From assembly GCA_032595685.2 (NCBI GenBank), contig CP159373.1, positions 3,809,907 through 3,873,906 on the forward strand: a stretch of DNA of 64,000 bases, in the 5' to 3' direction. This document shows, piece by piece, positions 60,809 through 64,000 of this stretch (the first letter of the stretch is position 1; each line of letters opens with the position of its first letter). The position numbers and the translations under genes were made by a program. The stretch comes from Candidatus Electrothrix aestuarii. GTDB lineage: Bacteria > Desulfobacterota > Desulfobulbia > Desulfobulbales > Desulfobulbaceae. The notes under the pieces are model-generated. The model was given only the letters and a program-made list of their open reading frames with translations, had not been told where the DNA came from and ran no database searches.

Positions 60809-61759
60809 CTATATTCTTTTAAATTGAACAGATTCTCGCCATTCAGGATAAAATTTTTTCCATTGATTCTCTCTCTTCTCTTTTATAACACCCCAAAACT
60901 CACTAAAATTATTATTCATCTGGTAATAGTCAAGAATATCAGAGAATATCCTGTAAAGAGTATGATGTTCCTCAATGGCGTTTCCTATATCAGGAATTCT
61001 GTTTTTAGCTATCGAAATCAGTTCTTGTTTTTGCATTCCAGAAAAAGATGCCTTCAGACAGTTTTCACAGATTTCTCTTGGTGAAATATTCATTACATTG
61101 CCTCCCTTCTCTTCATCCAATTCAAGAGTTACTCTAGCTTGGCTGCAAATAGTAGTCAACATATCAACAGATATCATGGATGCAACCCTGACACTTTCAT
61201 CAGATGTAACAATCATCCCAACAACTTTTTTCAGCTCATCATCAAGAACCGGACCGCCGCTAAACCCTCCTTGAACAGCATATCCCGCTGCTGACTCTAG
61301 CTGCACCTGCCCATTTTCCCGCTGGTCTTTTATCGTTCCATAAGCCCAAACACCTTTGGCTGTTTTGCCGGGGAAGCCATACACACGGAAGGAATGACCC
61401 TCTAATCTTTTATCATCAGACAGTCTTGCAGGTCGGGCTCCTTTTGACAGCTCACTCTGTAATTGAAGAATTGCGATGTCCTTCTGCTTATCCCAGCCAT
61501 CAGCATGTGCGGTTGCAAGCAAGTATTGCTCATCTTTCTGTATCTCGCTATCTTGCTCAGAAGACGGAAAAGAAAGAACTATATCGCCTTCTGGTGCATC
61601 TCCAGGTGTAGAGTGCAATCTAAGAGCATCACGTATAACATGGGCACAGGTTGCTATCTCTTTTCCACCTATAAGAAATCCGGCACCAATAATTTGCTTA
61701 TGATGGTTATGTATCCATACAAAGAACTCGTCAAATTTCCAGGCAGCTTGTCGAATCAT
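60809..61759 (-). CDS. Trypsin-like serine protease with C-terminal EAD-like domain
   Basis: The 316-residue protein has a trypsin/DegP-like fold. The triad is His40 in IATCAHVIRDAL, Asp94 in KDIAILQLQ and Ser167 in GGFSGGPVLDD. It has no signal peptide and no PDZ domain, so it acts in the cytoplasm. Residues about 225-307 (SPREICENCLKASFSGMQKQ onward) are the same type of domain as the N terminus of the downstream protein. I chose ATG 61759, which overlaps the Trypco1 stop as ATGA; a GTG three codons upstream is possible. It likely cleaves a cellular protein when the system is triggered; this is inference from known trypsin-EAD conflict systems. Confidence 0.82.
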   Translation of the reverse strand: MIRQAAWKFDEFFVWIHNHHKQIIGAGFLIGGKEIATCAHVIRDALRLHSTPGDAPEGDIVLSFPSSEQDSEIQKDEQYLLATAHADGWDKQKDIAILQLQSELSKGARPARLSDDKRLEGHSFRVYGFPGKTAKGVWAYGTIKDQRENGQVQLESAAGYAVQGGFSGGPVLDDELKKVVGMIVTSDESVRVASMISVDMLTTICSQARVTLELDEEKGGNVMNISPREICENCLKASFSGMQKQELISIAKNRIPDIGNAIEEHHTLYRIFSDILDYYQMNNNFSEFWGVIKEKRENQWKKFYPEWRESVQFKRI

Positions 61760-62097
61760 TTCATCCACTTCAGCGTGACTTTCAGATTAACCTCGCCATC
61801 AAGACTTGATATAATCGGAGCACCGAGTTTAGACCCGAGTTTAATGCCGAATTCAACATCTATTTCTTCAGGACATTTCGATGAGTTCTTCAAACTGTCT
61901 ATCTGCTGAATAATGATCTCAGCGGCTCCTCGTGTTGCTTCCATCGCCTCGGTAAACGACATTTGGATCTTATCCCTCATATCTCCCATGAGAGATGCTT
62001 CACTCTCTCCATGTCTCACTTCTTCATCAGAGCATCGTTCCTCAACAAAAATTGATTTGCCGTTTTCTAACGAAAATTCTATCAACTGTTTGCTCAT
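61756..62097 (-). CDS. Trypco1 / CU044_2847-family protein
   Basis: The 113-residue protein matches the trypsin-co-occurring domain 1 family: IEFSLENGKSIFVEE at the start, the helical middle MSFTEAMEATRGAAEIIIQQI and the strand-rich end EIDVEFGIKLGSKLGA...GEVNLKVTLKWMK. In published surveys of conflict systems it is encoded next to trypsin-like proteases, as it is here. Its biochemical role is not known. AAGGAG lies 8 bp before the ATG. First gene of the cassette, overlapping the protease gene by 4 bp. Confidence 0.85.
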   Translation of the reverse strand: MSKQLIEFSLENGKSIFVEERCSDEEVRHGESEASLMGDMRDKIQMSFTEAMEATRGAAEIIIQQIDSLKNSSKCPEEIDVEFGIKLGSKLGAPIISSLDGEVNLKVTLKWMK

Positions 62098-62183
62098 TCC
62101 GTCTTCTCCTTATTATTTTTCTTGTAATCCCTTCTCTGAAACTGAGTGCTTGATTTAAAAAAACACCTGTTCACTTCTCTTTC

Positions 62184-62520
62184 AGCACTGCCCCATTCTA
62201 AAAGTTAAGAGCTACGAGATCAAAAAAGACGACTCTTTTCTCAATAAGGAATCATCAGAGTTGAAAAAGCAGTGCTCCATTTTGAAAAAGAAAGACTCAG
62301 TTTTTAAAAAGGAGCGCTTCTTTTTTACCTCGCACTGATCCAGTGTGAAAATAGATCGGCTCTAAAAGAGAATGAACCGCATCATATTGAAAAAGTAATG
62401 GTCCATTTTCAAAAAGGACTGCTCCTTTTTTAGTTCACACAACGTAATCCTCTACTCGCACGTCTCCGTTGTTTAAACGGAGCACTCGATATTAAAAGAG
62501 GATAGCTCAATCTTTCCCTC
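62184..62520. repeat. Degenerate A/T-tract repeat array of about 20-22 bp units
   Basis: A string of related units with a (G)CTC-n-ATTTT-n-AAAAAG core. The best matches are TGCTCCATTTTGAAAAAG (62273-62290), ACTCAGTTTTTAAAAAGGAG (62295-62314) and GGTCCATTTTCAAAAAGGAC (62400-62419). Weaker ones, such as CACTCGATATTAAAAGAG near 62483, continue to about 62520. Spacing near two helical turns places A-tracts on one face. It contains a TCCGTT/AACGGA palindrome (62465-62481). Confidence 0.55.
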
Positions 62521-62595
62521 GTGCATGCTGTAATGCAAAATCAGGCGCAGTGAACAAGAAACGTACAGCGTATTTTTGTGCAAAGGGTAGATATA

Positions 62596-62620
62596 AGCAC
62601 AGGAGAAGAACTCCTGTGCT
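62596..62620. terminator. Perfect hairpin between decarboxylase gene and repeat array
   Basis: AGCACAGGAG (62596-62605) and CTCCTGTGCT (62611-62620) form a perfect ten-base stem with a five-base loop. On the minus strand only TTATATC follows, so termination of the upstream minus-strand gene is possible but the U-tract is weak. Confidence 0.5.
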
Positions 62621-62773
62621 CAAAAGAAACGTTGCTGATTTGTTTCATAACCCGTTCTAACAGGCAATAAAACATTAGCAAGGCAAAAAGTGCAACCGGA
62701 ATGCTCGGCAAGAGCAGTTAGCGCAGCAGAAAAGCTGTCGCTGGCCGGAGGAGCTACCGGGAAAAAGAAAAAA

Positions 62774-63988
62774 CTACGGCAACAGAAACTCCTTAAACTG
62801 TCCCCGCATACAATGATTCGAGGCCATTGAAGAAGAATACGCTCCGGCATTGATCAGGGCCAGATATTCCTGTCCGTCCATATCGGGCATCCAGGATTGA
62901 TCATACCAGACATCAATGGCCTCGTTGATGTTCCCCACCACCCGCATAGGAGAAAACACCTCATCACGCAGATCCAGAGGGACCGGTTGTAAGGGCAGCT
63001 GGTAATAGGCCGGTTCCGGTGCCAGGTTAAAGCCCGCATCAAGCCCAAGAAAGACTATGTCTTTCTTTTGCTCGACCATTGTTTTCTCCAGCAGCAGGAT
63101 GCCTGCATCCTTGAGCAGGTATTCTCCCGGCTCAACCTCCAGATGCAACCCTGTCTTGCTGAAGTGTTTTTTCAGGACAGCGGCCCATTGCGTGAGATCA
63201 AGGGGCTGATCAAAGACATTATGGGGAACACCGAGACCTCCACCCATATTAACCTTTTCCAGCTTGTCACAACGCTTGATAAACCACATGCAGCGTTCTA
63301 TCACCTCGTCCAGCTGATTCAGCTGAGGGGTGAGGTAGCCGCAACCCGTATGAAAATGAATCTTCGTGACGGTCAGGCCGCAGTCAGCAACCGTAGTCAG
63401 GGCCTCGTCAAACTGCTCCTGATAGATGCCGAACTTGGTGACTGTCTTACCAGCATATTGCAGGGCGCTGTTGGCCTCACGGCTCACCCCGGCAGCCGGG
63501 TTGATGCGGATGCCGATCTTTGCCCCTGGTTTATACTGTGCCCAGGTCCTGATAGCGTGCAGGGAATCACAGTCCATGAACAGACCCTCATAACGGGCGA
63601 GCTGCTCATAATCTGCACGGGAGAGATTGCCCGCAGTAAAGGAAATATCACTGGGGGAAAAGTCACAACTCACAGCCAGTTCCACCTCATTGGGAGAACA
63701 GGCGTCAATGCCGCAGCGTCCGGTTTCCTGAAGCCGGGTCAGGAGCGGGACAAAGCGGTTGGCCTTCATGGCATAGAGGACCGTGAAGCCAGCTTGCAGC
63801 TCCGCCTCTGCCAGGGCCTGATGAAGGCGATCCAGGTTTTGTCGTACTCGGGCGAATGAGTAGACAAAGCTCCGTGAACCGAATTGGGCAGCCAATTGTT
63901 TGACTGCCCTGCCAGCAAAATGAAGTTGCCCGCCCTGGTAGCAGAGATCCTCTCTCTGCCACCACGCATAGTACTGCCTGCTGTCCAT
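62774..63988 (-). CDS. PLP-dependent decarboxylase of the LysA/NspC (fold III) group
   Basis: The 404-residue enzyme has the fold-III PLP lysine in VLYAMKANRFVPLL (Lys75), the His segment HFHTGCGYL, the phosphate-binding VNMGGGLGVPHN and EPGEYLLKDAGILL. The C-terminal active-site stretch is ALINAGAYSSSMASNHCMRG. This pattern fits diaminopimelate decarboxylase and carboxynorspermidine decarboxylase relatives. The usual CESGD segment is absent (the site reads VVGNINEAIDVWYD), so lysine synthesis is not certain. A polyamine or secondary-metabolite substrate is possible. Complete within the window. Confidence 0.8.
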   Translation of the reverse strand: MDSRQYYAWWQREDLCYQGGQLHFAGRAVKQLAAQFGSRSFVYSFARVRQNLDRLHQALAEAELQAGFTVLYAMKANRFVPLLTRLQETGRCGIDACSPNEVELAVSCDFSPSDISFTAGNLSRADYEQLARYEGLFMDCDSLHAIRTWAQYKPGAKIGIRINPAAGVSREANSALQYAGKTVTKFGIYQEQFDEALTTVADCGLTVTKIHFHTGCGYLTPQLNQLDEVIERCMWFIKRCDKLEKVNMGGGLGVPHNVFDQPLDLTQWAAVLKKHFSKTGLHLEVEPGEYLLKDAGILLLEKTMVEQKKDIVFLGLDAGFNLAPEPAYYQLPLQPVPLDLRDEVFSPMRVVGNINEAIDVWYDQSWMPDMDGQEYLALINAGAYSSSMASNHCMRGQFKEFLLP

Positions 63989-64000
63989 TAATACTCGCCT

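Larger units (their letters stand above)
62098..62773. other. 676-bp intergenic region upstream of the Trypco1 cassette
   Basis: No credible gene (a minus-strand frame at 62620-62850 overlaps the next gene and looks random). It holds the degenerate repeat array (62184-62520) and a perfect hairpin (62596-62620). The promoter of the cassette should lie in its left part. Confidence 0.5.

Noticed and set aside
62184-62520. CRISPR array
   Set aside because: Units are degenerate, short and without constant-length unique spacers; no cas genes are near.
62620-62850. 76-codon minus-strand frame
   Set aside because: It overlaps the end of the decarboxylase in another frame; composition looks random.

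Overview
The window looks like part of the chromosome of an anaerobic or microaerobic Gram-negative bacterium, most plausibly a Desulfobacterota member near Desulfobulbales. The lineage call is an inference. It rests on a four-subunit ferredoxin-linked 2-oxoacid oxidoreductase (korDABC order), a UbiA/MqnP-type prenyltransferase, a c-di-GMP-I (GEMM) riboswitch, a CoA-disulfide reductase with a rhodanese tail, a GldA/GldFG/DUF4340 transporter set, and many palindromic dispersed repeats. No rRNA, tRNA or CRISPR array was found.

Layout. 1-8 kb: end of a flotillin-like gene, VanZ-like protein, a GEMM riboswitch ahead of a small secreted protein, prenyltransferase, CoA-disulfide reductase, and a polar amino acid ABC transporter whose binding protein and permease are fused. 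8-11.3 kb: a two-gene pair of a STAND-like ATPase and a degenerate-NTPase/TPR protein, probably a conflict or signalling module. 11.4-21 kb: MFS exporter and purF, a giant DUF748/AsmA-like envelope protein, and a condensation-domain acyltransferase with an alpha/beta hydrolase. 21-29 kb: a type I restriction-modification operon (hsdM-hsdS-hsdR). Its hsdM is split by a 1298-bp IS3-family element with a 3-bp target duplication; removing both restores one 542-codon frame. 29-35 kb: gliding-type ABC transporter operon. 35-44.5 kb: small membrane proteins, a membrane-anchored HTH regulator with possible operators, NmrA-like protein, potassium uptake genes with shikimate kinase, M48 protease, a Cys-rich secreted protein, a Uma2 remnant and a PIN/RHH toxin-antitoxin pair. 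44.6-50.1 kb: typA/bipA, a DUF6869-like protein and korDABC. 50.3-56.5 kb: a zinc-ribbon/HAMP receptor, PhnD-like binding protein and unknown protein, then rlmN, a radical SAM protein and a Fic protein.

The most distinctive region is 56.7-62.1 kb, read right to left: a Trypco1 protein, a trypsin-like protease with a C-terminal effector-associated-type domain, an alpha-helical-repeat protein carrying a paralogous copy of that domain at its N terminus, an SPFH-like protein, and a two-TM protein with a very long charged helix. The first three genes are nearly touching or overlapping. The shared domain suggests that the protease and the helical protein pair through it. This resembles published trypsin/Trypco/EAD conflict systems, but I see no NTPase sensor in the cassette, and the SPFH and charged-helix genes are unusual companions. 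An AT-rich array of degenerate repeats about 20-22 bp long lies directly upstream. The window ends with a PLP-dependent decarboxylase of the LysA/NspC fold.

At least five dispersed-repeat units of one family (7970-8073, 24687-24795, 29750-29860, 53445-53469 partial, 53531-53634) and several smaller palindromes sit between genes, often where a terminator would be expected.
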